Positions 1 through 8,890 of a stretch of 64,000 nucleotides of DNA are shown here, piece after piece. A program made the position numbers and the translations under genes. The first letter of the stretch is position 1; every line of letters starts with the position of its first letter. This stretch comes from Burkholderia sp. BCC0506 (GTDB lineage Bacteria; Pseudomonadota; Gammaproteobacteria; Burkholderiales; Burkholderiaceae), in assembly GCF_902833145.1 (NCBI RefSeq), contig NZ_CADFEN010000002.1, positions 434,001-498,000 of the forward strand, given 5' to 3'. The notes below the pieces were generated by a model. It was given only the letters and a program-made list of their open reading frames with translations. It did no database searches and was not told where the DNA came from.

Positions 1-1
1 T

Positions 2-520
2 CACGCCGTCGACGGCATCGTCAACAACGCGGGCATCGCGCTGCCGCAACCGCTCGGCAAGATCGATTTCCGGTCGCTGCAGGCCGTGTTCGACCTCAAC
101 GTGCGAGCCGCGATCCAGGTCACGCAGCACTTCGCCGATGCGATGAAGGCGCGCGGCTACGGGCGCATCGTCAACATCTGCAGCCGCGCGATCTTCGGCA
201 GCCTCGATCGCACCGCGTATTCCGCCGCGAAGAGTGCGCTGGTCGGCTGCACGCGCACGTGGGCGCTCGAACTCGCCGAATACGGCGTGACCGTCAATGC
301 GGTGGCGCCGGGCCCGATCGAGACGGAACTGTTCCGCCAGACGCGGCCGGTCGGCAGCGAAGCCGAGCGCAAGGTGCTCGCTACGATTCCCGCGCGCCGG
401 CTCGGCACGGCCGACGACGTCGCGGCCGCGACCGCGTTCTTCCTGTCCGACGAAGCCGGGTTCGTCACCGGGCAGGTGCTGTCGGTGGACGGCGGCGGCA
501 GCCTCGGCGGGCGAAGCTGA
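2..520 (+). CDS. SDR family oxidoreductase, 3' part
   Basis: Only the C-terminal ~172 residues are present because the window cuts off the start. The part seen carries the NNAG motif of the Rossmann core, the YSAAK catalytic Tyr/Lys pair, the PGPIETEL segment after strand 6 and the VLSVDGGGSLGG C-terminal motif. These are the marks of a classical short-chain dehydrogenase/reductase of the FabG-like type using NAD(P)H. The substrate cannot be told from this fragment. A sulfatase operon follows on the same strand after a 136-base gap, so co-transcription is possible but not shown. Confidence 0.88.
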   Translation, partial: HAVDGIVNNAGIALPQPLGKIDFRSLQAVFDLNVRAAIQVTQHFADAMKARGYGRIVNICSRAIFGSLDRTAYSAAKSALVGCTRTWALELAEYGVTVNAVAPGPIETELFRQTRPVGSEAERKVLATIPARRLGTADDVAAATAFFLSDEAGFVTGQVLSVDGGGSLGGRS

Positions 521-656
521 TGCATCGCGGCGCGGTGCGTGGCGGACGGCGCGCACCGCATATTCCCCCACCCCGTTAGCATGTGACGAATCCGACTTTG
601 GGCGCTGCGCGCGCGACGCTAAGATCGCCGATCCCGTAGATCGAGCGTCAACAATA

Positions 657-2606
657 ATGGAAAAGTCCGCTTCGCCGTTGCATGCCTTTCGTTTCCGTGT
701 CGTCTGCGCCGCGATTGCCGGTGCGGTGTCGCTCGCGTCGTGCGGCGGCGTCGACAGCGATCCGCCGCCCCAGGCCAGCGCGACGCCCTCGGTCAAGCGC
801 CCGAACATCCTGTACATCATGGCCGACGATCTCGGCTATTCCGACATCCATGCGTTCGGCGGCGAGATCAACACGCCGAACCTCGACGCGCTCGTCGCAT
901 CGGGCCGCATCCTGTCGAACCACCACACGGGCACCGTCTGCGCGATCACGCGCGCGATGCTGGTGTCCGGCACCGATCATCATCTGGTCGGCGAAGGCAC
1001 GATGGGCGTGCCGACCGACGAACGGCGCGGGCTGCCCGGCTACGAGGGTTACCTGAACGATCGCGCGCTGTCGTTCGCGCAACTGCTGAAGGACGCCGGT
1101 TATCACACGTATATCGCCGGCAAGTGGCACATCGGCTCGGGGATCGTCGGCAGCGCGACGGGCAGCGGGCAGACGCCCGATCAGTGGGGCTTCGAGCGCA
1201 GCTACGTGCTGCTCGGCGGCGCGGCGACGAACCACTTCGCGCACGAGCCGGCCGGCTCGTCGAACTACACGGAAGACGGCCGCTACGTGCAGCCGGGCCA
1301 GCCCGGGCAGCCGGGCGGTGCGGGCGGCAGCCCCGCGGTGTTCTATTCGACCGATTTCTATACGCAGAAGCTGATCTCGTACATCGATGCGAACAAGCAG
1401 GACGGCAAGCCGTTCTTCGCATACGCGGCGTACACGTCGCCGCACTGGCCGCTGCAGGTGCCGGACCCATGGCTGCACAAATACGCGGGCGTGTACGACG
1501 CCGGCTATGACGCGATCCGCAATGCGCGCATCGCGCGGCAGAAGGCGCTCGGCCTGATTCCCGCCGACTTCAAGCCGTTCGACGGTCTGCCGGAAACGAC
1601 GTCGGCATCGCCCGCGACGGCCAACAACGGTACCGCCGACGCGAAGTACATCAGCGCGGTGCATTCGGCCGCGGACGGCTACAGCGACTACGGCCCCGGC
1701 AAGGTCGACAAGCTGTGGGCCAGCCTGAGCCCGGCCGAGCGCAAGGCCCAGGCGCGCTACATGGAGATCTACGCGGGGATGGTCGAGAACCTCGACTACA
1801 ACATCGGACGCCTGATCCAGCACCTGAAGGACATCGGCGAATACGACAACACGTTCATCATGTTCCAGTCGGACAACGGCGCGGAAGGCTGGCCGATCGA
1901 TTCCGGCGCCGACCCGACCGCGACCGACACCGCGAATGCACAGGAGCCGACCTATTCGGCGCTCGGCACCGACAACGGCAAGCAGAATGCGCAGCGCCTG
2001 CAGTACGGCTTGCGCTGGGCCGAGGTGAGCGCGGCGCCGTTCCGGCTCACGAAGGGCTATTCGGCCGAAGGCGGCGTGTCGACGCCGACGATCGTGCACC
2101 TGCCGGGCCAGTCGCAGCCGTTGCCGACGCTGCGCGCGTTCACGCACGTGACCGACAACACGGCGACGTTCCTCGCGGTCGCGGGCGTCACGCCGCCGTC
2201 GCAGCCGGCGCCGCCGCTCGTCAATACGCTGACGGGTGTCGACCAGAACAAGGGCAAGGTCGTTTACAACAACCGCTACGTGTATCCGGTCACGGGCCAG
2301 TCGCTGCTGCCGGTGCTGACCGGCTCGGCGTCGGGCGAAGTGCACACGACGCCGTTCGGCGACGAAGCGTATGGCCGCGCGTACCTGCGCAGCGCCGACG
2401 GCCGCTGGAAGGCGCTGTGGACCGAGCCGCCGCTCGGGCCGCTCGACGGTCACTGGCAGCTCTACGACCTCGCGTCGGATCGCGGCGAGACGACCGACGT
2501 GTCTGCACAGAACGCGTCGGTGGTCAGCACGCTCGTCGACCAGTGGAAGACCTACATGAGCAACGTCGGCGGCGTCGAGCCGCTGCGTCCGCGCGGCTAC
2601 TACTGA
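657..2606 (+). CDS. Arylsulfatase-family lipoprotein with unusual FGly motif
   Basis: 649 residues if started at this ATG, which gives a proper export signal; a longer in-frame extension upstream is Arg-rich and not signal-like. The N terminus ends in a lipobox (LASC, Cys29), so it should be a lipoprotein outside the cytoplasm. Type I sulfatase hallmarks follow: RPNILYIMADD metal-binding start, the nucleophile segment with Cys95, GKWHIG, and the late DNGAE metal site. It resembles the Pseudomonas-type arylsulfatase around TDHH. The nucleophile motif reads C95-A-I-T-R99 rather than C/S-x-P/A-x-R, so the third position is Ile. The next gene encodes a formylglycine-generating enzyme, which supports function as an FGly-dependent sulfate ester hydrolase. 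The substrate is unknown. Confidence 0.88.
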   Translation: MEKSASPLHAFRFRVVCAAIAGAVSLASCGGVDSDPPPQASATPSVKRPNILYIMADDLGYSDIHAFGGEINTPNLDALVASGRILSNHHTGTVCAITRAMLVSGTDHHLVGEGTMGVPTDERRGLPGYEGYLNDRALSFAQLLKDAGYHTYIAGKWHIGSGIVGSATGSGQTPDQWGFERSYVLLGGAATNHFAHEPAGSSNYTEDGRYVQPGQPGQPGGAGGSPAVFYSTDFYTQKLISYIDANKQDGKPFFAYAAYTSPHWPLQVPDPWLHKYAGVYDAGYDAIRNARIARQKALGLIPADFKPFDGLPETTSASPATANNGTADAKYISAVHSAADGYSDYGPGKVDKLWASLSPAERKAQARYMEIYAGMVENLDYNIGRLIQHLKDIGEYDNTFIMFQSDNGAEGWPIDSGADPTATDTANAQEPTYSALGTDNGKQNAQRLQYGLRWAEVSAAPFRLTKGYSAEGGVSTPTIVHLPGQSQPLPTLRAFTHVTDNTATFLAVAGVTPPSQPAPPLVNTLTGVDQNKGKVVYNNRYVYPVTGQSLLPVLTGSASGEVHTTPFGDEAYGRAYLRSADGRWKALWTEPPLGPLDGHWQLYDLASDRGETTDVSAQNASVVSTLVDQWKTYMSNVGGVEPLRPRGYY

Positions 2607-2616
2607 GGACGGCACG

Positions 2617-3666
2617 ATGCGGTTCCGCTTCCTGACGCTCGGCTCGGCACTCGCGGCCACGCTGTTTGCGGCTGCGTTTGCCGCCGGCTATGCGAGCCCG
2701 TCGGCGTCCGCGGGCGGCGCGTTCGACGACGCGAATCGCGGGCGCCCGCTGGCGCCGCTCGGCTCCGAGCGCCAGTGCGAACGCTATTCGGGGCTGCCCG
2801 CGAAGTGGCGCGACGATCCGAAGGCCGGAATGGTGCACCTGCGCGGCGGCGCGTTCGTGTTCGGCAGCACGCGCGGCTATGCGGACGAGCGTCCGGCCGG
2901 CGACGGCAAGACGCGCGTCGGCGGGTTCTGGATCGACCAGACGGACGTGACGATCGCGCAGTTCGCGGCATTCGTGCAGGCGACCGGTTACGTGACCGAG
3001 GCCGAGCAGCAGGGCGGCGCGGCGGTGTTCCATGTGCCGACGCGCGACGAGATGAACGCGCGCGACCTCGCGTGGTGGTCGTGGGTGAAGGGTGCGTCGT
3101 GGCGGCATCCGCGCGGGCCCGGCAGCGACGTGGACGGGCACGGCAACCTGCCGGTGACGCTCGTCACGCAGCGCGATGCGCTCGCGTATGCGCGCTGGCT
3201 CGGCCGCGACCTGCCGACCGAGGCCGAATGGGAATACGCGGGCAAGGCCGGCCGCGACGACGCATCGCTCGATGCGGCGCCGCGCGATGCGGACGGCAAG
3301 CCGGCCGCGAACTACTGGCAGGGCGCGTTCCCCGTGCTCGACACGGCCGAGGATGGTCATGCGGGCCTCGCGCCGGTCGGCTGCTACGCGGCGAACGGCT
3401 TCCATCTGTACGACATGATCGGCAACGCGTGGGAATGGACGAAGGACGCGTACACGGGCCCGCATCAGTCGCATACGAACGGCGACACGGCGGCCGTCGC
3501 ACCGCCGACGCGCCGGCACGATACGCCGATGGTCATCAAGGGCGGCTCGTTCCTGTGCTCGCGCGATTACTGCGTGCGCTATCGCGCATCGTCGCGCGAA
3601 CGGCAGGAAGCCGATCTCGGCGCGTCGCATATCGGGTTTCGCACGATCCTGAGGGACGCGTCATGA
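2617..3666 (+). CDS. Formylglycine-generating (SUMF1/FGE) family enzyme, exported
   Basis: 349 residues starting 10 bases after the sulfatase stop. A signal peptide is evident (hydrophobic stretch about residues 6-24, then ASPSASA). The FGE-sulfatase fold begins near residue 60 (GMVHLRGGAFVFGS) and runs to the end, including WEYAGKAG and GNAWEWTKDAY. The C-terminal GGSFLC-SRDY-CVRYR segment keeps both copper/substrate cysteines (Cys314 and Cys319), so it looks catalytically competent for oxidising a sulfatase Cys to formylglycine. Many SUMF1-like proteins lack these cysteines and do other jobs. Characterised bacterial FGEs are mostly cytoplasmic, so the signal peptide is noteworthy. The stop overlaps the next start (ATGA). 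Confidence 0.88.
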   Translation: MRFRFLTLGSALAATLFAAAFAAGYASPSASAGGAFDDANRGRPLAPLGSERQCERYSGLPAKWRDDPKAGMVHLRGGAFVFGSTRGYADERPAGDGKTRVGGFWIDQTDVTIAQFAAFVQATGYVTEAEQQGGAAVFHVPTRDEMNARDLAWWSWVKGASWRHPRGPGSDVDGHGNLPVTLVTQRDALAYARWLGRDLPTEAEWEYAGKAGRDDASLDAAPRDADGKPAANYWQGAFPVLDTAEDGHAGLAPVGCYAANGFHLYDMIGNAWEWTKDAYTGPHQSHTNGDTAAVAPPTRRHDTPMVIKGGSFLCSRDYCVRYRASSRERQEADLGASHIGFRTILRDAS

Positions 3667-4475
3667 CGGCCGGCATCGGGCGATTCGTTTCGGCGTGGCT
3701 GCTGGCGGCATGCGGCGTCGCGCACGGCGGCGCGGCGCTGGCTGCCGACGCCGCGGCGCCGGCCGTGCGCGTCGGCGTCACGCGCGGCGTGCACGCGCAG
3801 ATCCTCGACGAAGTGAAGCGGGTGGCCGCCGCGCGCGGGCTGGGCGTCGACGTCGTCGAATTCGACGATGCGTCGCGCATCGACACGGCGCTGGCCGACG
3901 GGCGGATCGACGCGGCCAGCTTCGAGGATGCGCAACGCCTGAGCGCCACGCGCGCGGCGAAAGGCTATGCGCTGACCGCCGTCGCGCCGACCGTCACGCT
4001 GCCGATGGCGTTCTATTCGCGCAAGCTGACGAGCCTGAACGCATTGCAACCCGGCGCGACGGTCGCGCTTCCCGCCGATCCGCGCGGGATGGCGCGCGCG
4101 CTCGTGCTGCTGCAGAACGACACGCTGGTGACGCTGCGCGAACAGGCCGGCCTGCATGCGACGCTGCGCGACGTCACGAGCAACCGGCTCGGGCTGAAAT
4201 TCGTCGCGCTGCGCCGCGACCGGCTTTACGCGGCGCTCGACACGGCCGCGTTCGTCGCGATCGACAGCGACGACGCGGCCCGCTTCGGGCTGCAGCCCGC
4301 GCGCGACAGCATCAGCCTCGAGGACGCCCGCTCGCCGTATGCGAACGTGCTGACGGTGCGCGACGCCGATCGCACGAAGCCGTGGGTCGCGCAGCTCGTC
4401 GCCGCGTATCACTCGGACGACGTCGCGCGCTTCATCCTCACGCGCTACCAGGATTCGGTGCGCCGGCCGTGGTAG
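3663..4475 (+). CDS. MetQ/NlpA-family substrate-binding protein, orphan
   Basis: 270 residues, start overlapping the FGE stop by 4 bases. The N terminus is a secretion signal containing a possible lipobox (LAAC, Cys17); a later ALAADA site would also fit signal peptidase I. The mature part follows the MetQ pattern closely: VGVTRGVHAQILDEVK, a central LNALQPGATVALPADPR, LEDARSPYANVLTVR, and a C-terminal HSDDVARFI. MetQ proteins bind methionine or related compounds for the MetNI ABC transporter. No ATPase or permease gene is nearby, so this copy either shares a distant transporter or serves another role. The sulfatase context suggests sulfur scavenging, which is an inference. Confidence 0.82.
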   Translation: MTAGIGRFVSAWLLAACGVAHGGAALAADAAAPAVRVGVTRGVHAQILDEVKRVAAARGLGVDVVEFDDASRIDTALADGRIDAASFEDAQRLSATRAAKGYALTAVAPTVTLPMAFYSRKLTSLNALQPGATVALPADPRGMARALVLLQNDTLVTLREQAGLHATLRDVTSNRLGLKFVALRRDRLYAALDTAAFVAIDSDDAARFGLQPARDSISLEDARSPYANVLTVRDADRTKPWVAQLVAAYHSDDVARFILTRYQDSVRRPW

Positions 4476-5455
4476 ACACCTACCTGCTCGCGTGCCACGC
4501 GTGCGGCCGCTGCTGCAACAGCGCGCCGACGTTGTCGTTGCGCGAACTGTTCCGGCATCGGCATCGCTTCGTCGGCGCATTGACGATTCGCCGCGTGCCG
4601 AGGCGGCGGATCGGCGAACGCTGGCAGGCGGGCGGTCGCGAACATGCGCTCGATGCCGACGACGTCGCGGCGGCCGATGCGCTGGCGGACCGCCTGTTCC
4701 ATCGCCGCGGCGGCGCGCAGGCCGAATGGCTCGCGCTGACGCTGCAAGGTTACGACTATCCGTCGCTGGGCCGCTGCGCGGCGCTCGCCGACGACGGTCG
4801 CTGCGGCGTGCACGCGAACAAGCCGTCGATCTGCCGCGCGGTGCCGCTCGATCCGATGCTGCCCGACCGGTTGCAGGCACGCGTGCTCGCGGCACGGCGC
4901 GACGATGCGGCGTGGCTGGGCGCGAACTGCATCGTCGAAGCGGGGCATGTGCGGTCTGCCGACGAATCGGTGTTCCCGATTCCGCTGGTGACGGCCGGGC
5001 AGGTCGCCGATTGCGCGGCGCTCGACGCGCATCGCGAGGCGCTCGTGATCGAGCGCGCGGTGTGGCGCGACGCCGTGTTCGCGTCGCTGACCGGCGGCGG
5101 AGCGGGCGCGAGCCACGCGCTGTCGCGGCTTGCCCCCGGCGGCTACCTGACCGTGTCGATCGTGCCGGTCCTGCTGACCGTCGCTCAGGTGTCCGCGCAT
5201 TGCCGTGCGCTGTGCATCGATTTCATCGACGCCCAGCTGGCGCTGATCGGCGCGAACATCGAAGCGGCGCTCGCGCGCCGACTGGCCGCCGACCGGCCGG
5301 CGACGCACGAATTGCGCGGCTTCGCGCAGGCGCTGGAACGCGCGCGACGGGCGCTCGCGGCGATGCCCGCATCCGCGGTTGGAACGCGCGACGATGCGCC
5401 ACGCATCGACGCATGGCTCGACGATCGCGTCGACGCCGATCCGCTCGCCGCGTGA
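4469..5455 (+). CDS. YkgJ-like cysteine-cluster protein
   Basis: 328 residues from a GTG start that overlaps the preceding stop by 7 bases; no ATG closer to the conserved N terminus is available. Residues 9-16 read CHACGRCC, the C-x2-C-x2-CC signature of the YkgJ family (putative Fe or Zn binding). Further cysteines follow in GRCAAL, GRCGVH and SICRAVP, also typical. The rest is Ala/Arg-rich and poorly conserved. The biochemical role of YkgJ proteins is not established. Its position as the last translationally coupled gene of the sulfatase operon suggests a metal or redox role for that system, but nothing in the sequence proves it. Confidence 0.75.
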   Translation: MVDTYLLACHACGRCCNSAPTLSLRELFRHRHRFVGALTIRRVPRRRIGERWQAGGREHALDADDVAAADALADRLFHRRGGAQAEWLALTLQGYDYPSLGRCAALADDGRCGVHANKPSICRAVPLDPMLPDRLQARVLAARRDDAAWLGANCIVEAGHVRSADESVFPIPLVTAGQVADCAALDAHREALVIERAVWRDAVFASLTGGGAGASHALSRLAPGGYLTVSIVPVLLTVAQVSAHCRALCIDFIDAQLALIGANIEAALARRLAADRPATHELRGFAQALERARRALAAMPASAVGTRDDAPRIDAWLDDRVDADPLAA

Positions 5456-5518
5456 CGATCGCGGCACGCCGCGCATGCCTTACACTTCGCGCTCTTTCAT
5501 TCATTCGGATGGAGCGGC

Positions 5519-5845
5519 ATGTACGCATCGACCTTCATTTTTCGCGCCGGGCAGTACGACGACGAATTTCACCGGCTCGACCGGCAGATCGCCGACATGG
5601 CGCGCGCGACGCCCGGCTATCTCGGCGAGGAAGCGTGGGAGAACGCGGAGGCCGGGCTGATCCAGAACGTCTACTACTGGGAATCCGAGGCGGCGCTGCG
5701 GCAGTTGATGCAGCATCCCGCGCATCTCGAGGCCAAGGCGAAGCAGGCGCGCTGGCTGGACGGGTATCGCGTCGTGATTTCGCAGGTGCTTCGCGAGTAT
5801 GGCGACGGCAAGCTGACGCCGCCGCGTGTGGCGCCAGCCGCGTAA
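5519..5845 (+). CDS. Small ABM-type (antibiotic biosynthesis monooxygenase fold) protein
   Basis: 108 residues starting at an ATG preceded by GGATGGAGCGGC, which includes a usable GGAG. The pattern FIFRAGQYDDEFHRLD ... TPGYLGEEAWEN ... VYYWESEAALRQLMQHPAHLEAKAK matches the ferredoxin-like dimeric alpha/beta barrel of ABM proteins. The WES-HP-H-AK spacing is characteristic. Members include haem-degrading and quinone-forming monooxygenases and many uncharacterised proteins, so no reaction can be assigned. It lies 63 bases after the YkgJ-like gene on the same strand and could be the operon's last member. Confidence 0.75.
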   Translation: MYASTFIFRAGQYDDEFHRLDRQIADMARATPGYLGEEAWENAEAGLIQNVYYWESEAALRQLMQHPAHLEAKAKQARWLDGYRVVISQVLREYGDGKLTPPRVAPAA

Positions 5846-5855
5846 CGGTTGCCGG

Positions 5856-6740
5856 TCAGGCAGTCGCCCCGGCTTCTCCCGGCGCGCTCGACTCGCTCGT
5901 CGCGCGCGCCCAGATCGGAAACGTCGCGTTCTGGATCGACGTCTGCGCATCGATGACCTTGCGGTGATCGATGCCGGGCAGATCGAGCAGCCGGTCGACC
6001 GCCGCCTTCGCGCCTTCCGCGTCCTGCGGGAAGGCGCATGCGAATCGCTGGTTCGTATCGAACAGGATCCACCAGATATCCGACACGAACGGACCCTCGT
6101 CGTTGGTTTCGATCACGATCGCGCCGAGGTCGGACAGCGCAATGCCGCGCGTCGCGCCCGTCTGGTCGGTCGCTTCGATGTGCGTATCGGTTGCCGTCAC
6201 GGTCCAGCCGCTCGGCCGGGCGGGCGGTCGAGTCGATGCCGACGCGGCATTCGGGCGGGTCGGGCTGTCCGTGCCCGTGCCGGCCGGCACGGCCGCACGC
6301 GCGGCATCGACCGCATGGTTCGGGGCCACGCCATCCTGCCGCCTGCGCCCGTCGATCCACGGCAGCGCGGCGGCGCCCACCATCGCCGCGATCCATAAGT
6401 AGTACCCGGCCCCGAACGTGCGGATCGTTTCGTAGTTCGCGTCGGTCGGGATCGTATGCCACCCGAGCGCAAAGGCCACGACCACGGCCAGCAGCGCGGA
6501 TACGGTACGGCTCGGCCTGAGCAGCGCGACGACGAGCAGCGGGTTGCCGAGCCACGCGAATTGCAGGTCGAGGATCGCGAGCCCGCCGAGCGCGAGCACC
6601 GTGTAGCCGCGCCACCAGCTCACCGCGCCGGCCGCGTTCGGCGGTTCGGCCGCGACGGGCAGCAGCAGCGACGCGACGTACAGCGCGACGATCACGGCGC
6701 GCGCCAGGTTCAGGCGGGGCGAAGCGGAGCGAATCGGCAT
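5856..6740 (-). CDS. Membrane protein of unknown function with cytoplasmic C-terminal domain
   Basis: 294 residues. About four hydrophobic segments fill residues 10-125 (LARAVIVALYVASLLLPVAA, a GYTVLALGGLAILDLQFAWL region, a LLAVVVAFALGWH region, and GYYLWIAAMVGAAALPWI). After a Pro/Thr-rich linker comes a soluble domain from about residue 175 with alternating strands (GWTVTATDTHIEATD, ALSDLGAIVIETND, DIWWILFDTNQ) reminiscent of a PH-like or DUF-type regulatory domain. I do not recognise the family. It ends convergently 11 bases from the ABM-domain gene, and its start faces the LysR gene region. Confidence 0.65.
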   Translation of the reverse strand: MPIRSASPRLNLARAVIVALYVASLLLPVAAEPPNAAGAVSWWRGYTVLALGGLAILDLQFAWLGNPLLVVALLRPSRTVSALLAVVVAFALGWHTIPTDANYETIRTFGAGYYLWIAAMVGAAALPWIDGRRRQDGVAPNHAVDAARAAVPAGTGTDSPTRPNAASASTRPPARPSGWTVTATDTHIEATDQTGATRGIALSDLGAIVIETNDEGPFVSDIWWILFDTNQRFACAFPQDAEGAKAAVDRLLDLPGIDHRKVIDAQTSIQNATFPIWARATSESSAPGEAGATA

Positions 6741-6895
6741 GTTGCCTTCTCGGGGGGCGCGATCGTGCGAAGCGGCGAATGCCGGATGGCCGGGCGGTCA
6801 TTCACGCGGCGCGGCGCCGGTGTCGCGACGCGCCGAATGCGATTGTGGGGGATTCGCATCGCGATGTCGACCGCGCGTCATCCGGCGCATGACCG

Positions 6896-7828
6896 TCAAA
6901 GCGCTTCGACCAGCAACCGCGTGCTCTTCTCGCAATACTCGTGACATGCCGCGCGCGCGGCGATCGATGCGCCGTGTACGAACCGCGGCGCGTCCGCCCG
7001 CCGCGACATCGACACGACGATCGACGGCGGCGACGGCTGCAGCGGCAGCTCGACGACTTCGCCGCTCTCGATCAATGCATCGACGAACAGCACCGGAATC
7101 GCGGCGACGCCGAAACCGTCGCGCACCAGCTGCACGATCACCGAGATCGACGGCGACCCGGTGATGCGCGTCTCCGACAGCGGCACGCCGTGCGCATGCG
7201 CGAGCGTGCGCACGATGTCTTCCAGCGCGCGATGGGGCGCGGTGCCGCGCCCGTAGGTGAGGATCGGCTGACGCAGCACCTGCCGCGCGAGGCCCGTGCG
7301 CGTGTTCGGCAGCAGCCCCGCGCGCGCGATCCAGCGCACCGGGTAGTTCGCGAGCGCGTCGCACACGACCGACGCCTCGTCGCTGCCCTCGACGCGGATG
7401 ATCAGGTCGAGTTCTCCGGCCATCAGCCGGCGCTGCAGCACGACGCTGACGTCGACGGTCAGGTCGATCTCGAGCTGCGGATAGTCGGCCGCGAGCCGGC
7501 GCATATAGTGCGGCAGCCAGCTGTGCACGACCGTCTCGATCACGCCGAGCCGCAGCTTGCCGCGCAGCGCGCGCTCGCCGGACGCGGCGGCCTGCAGTTC
7601 CTGCGTCGCCTCGACCACGGCTTTCGCATAGCCGAGCAGGTATTCGCCGTTCGGCGTGAGCCGGAACGCGCGGCTGTCGCGATCGACGAGTACGGTATGC
7701 AATTCGTCCTCGAGCGCCTTCAGGCGTTGCGAGATCGCGGCCGGCGTCGCATGCAGCGCGGCCGCGGTCGTGCGGAAGTTGCGCAGCTTCGCGAGCGTGA
7801 CGAAGGTTTCGAGAAAACGCGTGTTCAT
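6896..7828 (-). CDS. LysR-family regulator, divergent from the D-glutamate/5-oxoproline genes
   Basis: 310 residues. The N-terminal winged helix (residues 1-60, [21 protein letters not shown] then [13 protein letters not shown]) and the periplasmic-binding-protein-like effector domain from about residue 90 ([18 protein letters not shown]) are clear. It is transcribed away from the D-glutamate-cyclase-like gene across a 203-base gap that is locally AT-rich. This is the standard layout for a LysR protein controlling its divergent neighbour. The effector is inferred to be a substrate of that pathway, such as 5-oxoproline or D-glutamate. Confidence 0.85.
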   Translation of the reverse strand: MNTRFLETFVTLAKLRNFRTTAAALHATPAAISQRLKALEDELHTVLVDRDSRAFRLTPNGEYLLGYAKAVVEATQELQAAASGERALRGKLRLGVIETVVHSWLPHYMRRLAADYPQLEIDLTVDVSVVLQRRLMAGELDLIIRVEGSDEASVVCDALANYPVRWIARAGLLPNTRTGLARQVLRQPILTYGRGTAPHRALEDIVRTLAHAHGVPLSETRITGSPSISVIVQLVRDGFGVAAIPVLFVDALIESGEVVELPLQPSPPSIVVSMSRRADAPRFVHGASIAARAACHEYCEKSTRLLVEAL

Positions 7829-8031
7829 GGCGGTCGGGCGAGCAGTGGATGCGCAGCTTGCCGGCGACGAAAAATGAACGGGACCGGGGAAAACCCGCGG
7901 GTCCGTTAAGAAATTCTATACAACGGGCGCAAAAAAACTCGTTGGCGACAAAATTTTTTCCTTTCTATTCTTCGCCGTATCCGATGACACGCCACCGTCA
8001 TCTCCCCGTCACCCGATCTGCGACCACCATC

Positions 8032-8805
8032 ATGACGCCTTCCGAATTCCGCCAGTCCGTGCGCCGCGGCGCGTTTCGCGGCCCGACCGCCGGCCATTGC
8101 GGCCCGTTTGCCCAGGCGAACCTGGCGATCCTGCCCGACGCGTACGCGCACGATTTCCTGCGCTTTTGTCAGGCGAACCCGAAGGCCTGCCCGCTGCTGG
8201 GCGTCGGCGAACCGGGCGCGTTCCGCCTCGACGCGCTCGGCGAGGATCTCGACATCCGTACCGACGTGCCGAGCTACAACGTCTATCGGGACGGCCGCCT
8301 GACCGAGCGCGTCGAGTCGCTCGAAGCGCTGTGGCGCGACGATTTCGTCGTATTCGCGATCGGCTGCTCGTTCTCGTTCGAGGACATGCTCGCCCGCGAA
8401 GGCATCGGCCTGCGCCACGTCGAGGAGGGTCGCAACGTGCCGATGTACCGCACGTCGATCGCGAACCGCCGCGCGGGCATCTTCGGCGGCCAGCTGGTCG
8501 TGTCGATGCGGCCGCTGCGCGGCGCCGACGCGATCCGCGCGGTGCAGATCACGAGCCGCTTCCCGGGCGTGCACGGCGCGCCGATCCATATCGGGCACCC
8601 GCGGGAACTCGGCATCGAGGATCTGAACGCGCCCGAATTCGGCGACGCGGTGACGATCCGCGACGACGAGCTGCCGGTGTTCTGGGCGTGCGGCGTGACG
8701 CCGCAAACCGCGCTGATGGACGCGAAGCTGCCGATCGCGATCGCGCATACGCCCGGCCACATGCTGATGACCGACATCGCGAACGCGTCGCTGGCCGTGT
8801 TCTGA
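8032..8805 (+). CDS. D-glutamate cyclase family / putative hydro-lyase (DUF1445)
   Basis: 257 residues from the ATG before TPSEFRQ; an upstream in-frame extension exists but the family starts here. Conserved DUF1445 features are present: [17 protein letters not shown] near the middle, [42 protein letters not shown] and [11 protein letters not shown]. Bacterial members are usually annotated as putative hydro-lyases. A mammalian homologue converts D-glutamate to 5-oxo-D-proline. The next genes encode an MFS carrier and a 5-oxoprolinase, which would use exactly that product, so a D-glutamate cyclase role is a reasoned inference here. Confidence 0.82.
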   Translation: MTPSEFRQSVRRGAFRGPTAGHCGPFAQANLAILPDAYAHDFLRFCQANPKACPLLGVGEPGAFRLDALGEDLDIRTDVPSYNVYRDGRLTERVESLEALWRDDFVVFAIGCSFSFEDMLAREGIGLRHVEEGRNVPMYRTSIANRRAGIFGGQLVVSMRPLRGADAIRAVQITSRFPGVHGAPIHIGHPRELGIEDLNAPEFGDAVTIRDDELPVFWACGVTPQTALMDAKLPIAIAHTPGHMLMTDIANASLAVF

Positions 8806-8890
8806 CCCGGCCGGGCATCCCTGCGCGACGCACGTACGACACACACCGCACCCACGCCATTTCACGGCGCACAACGACAGGAGTACCGCC

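Noticed and set aside
297-656. N-terminal extension of the sulfatase frame back into the SDR gene
   Set aside because: The extension is Arg-rich, overlaps a conserved gene and would hide the lipoprotein signal that begins at 657.
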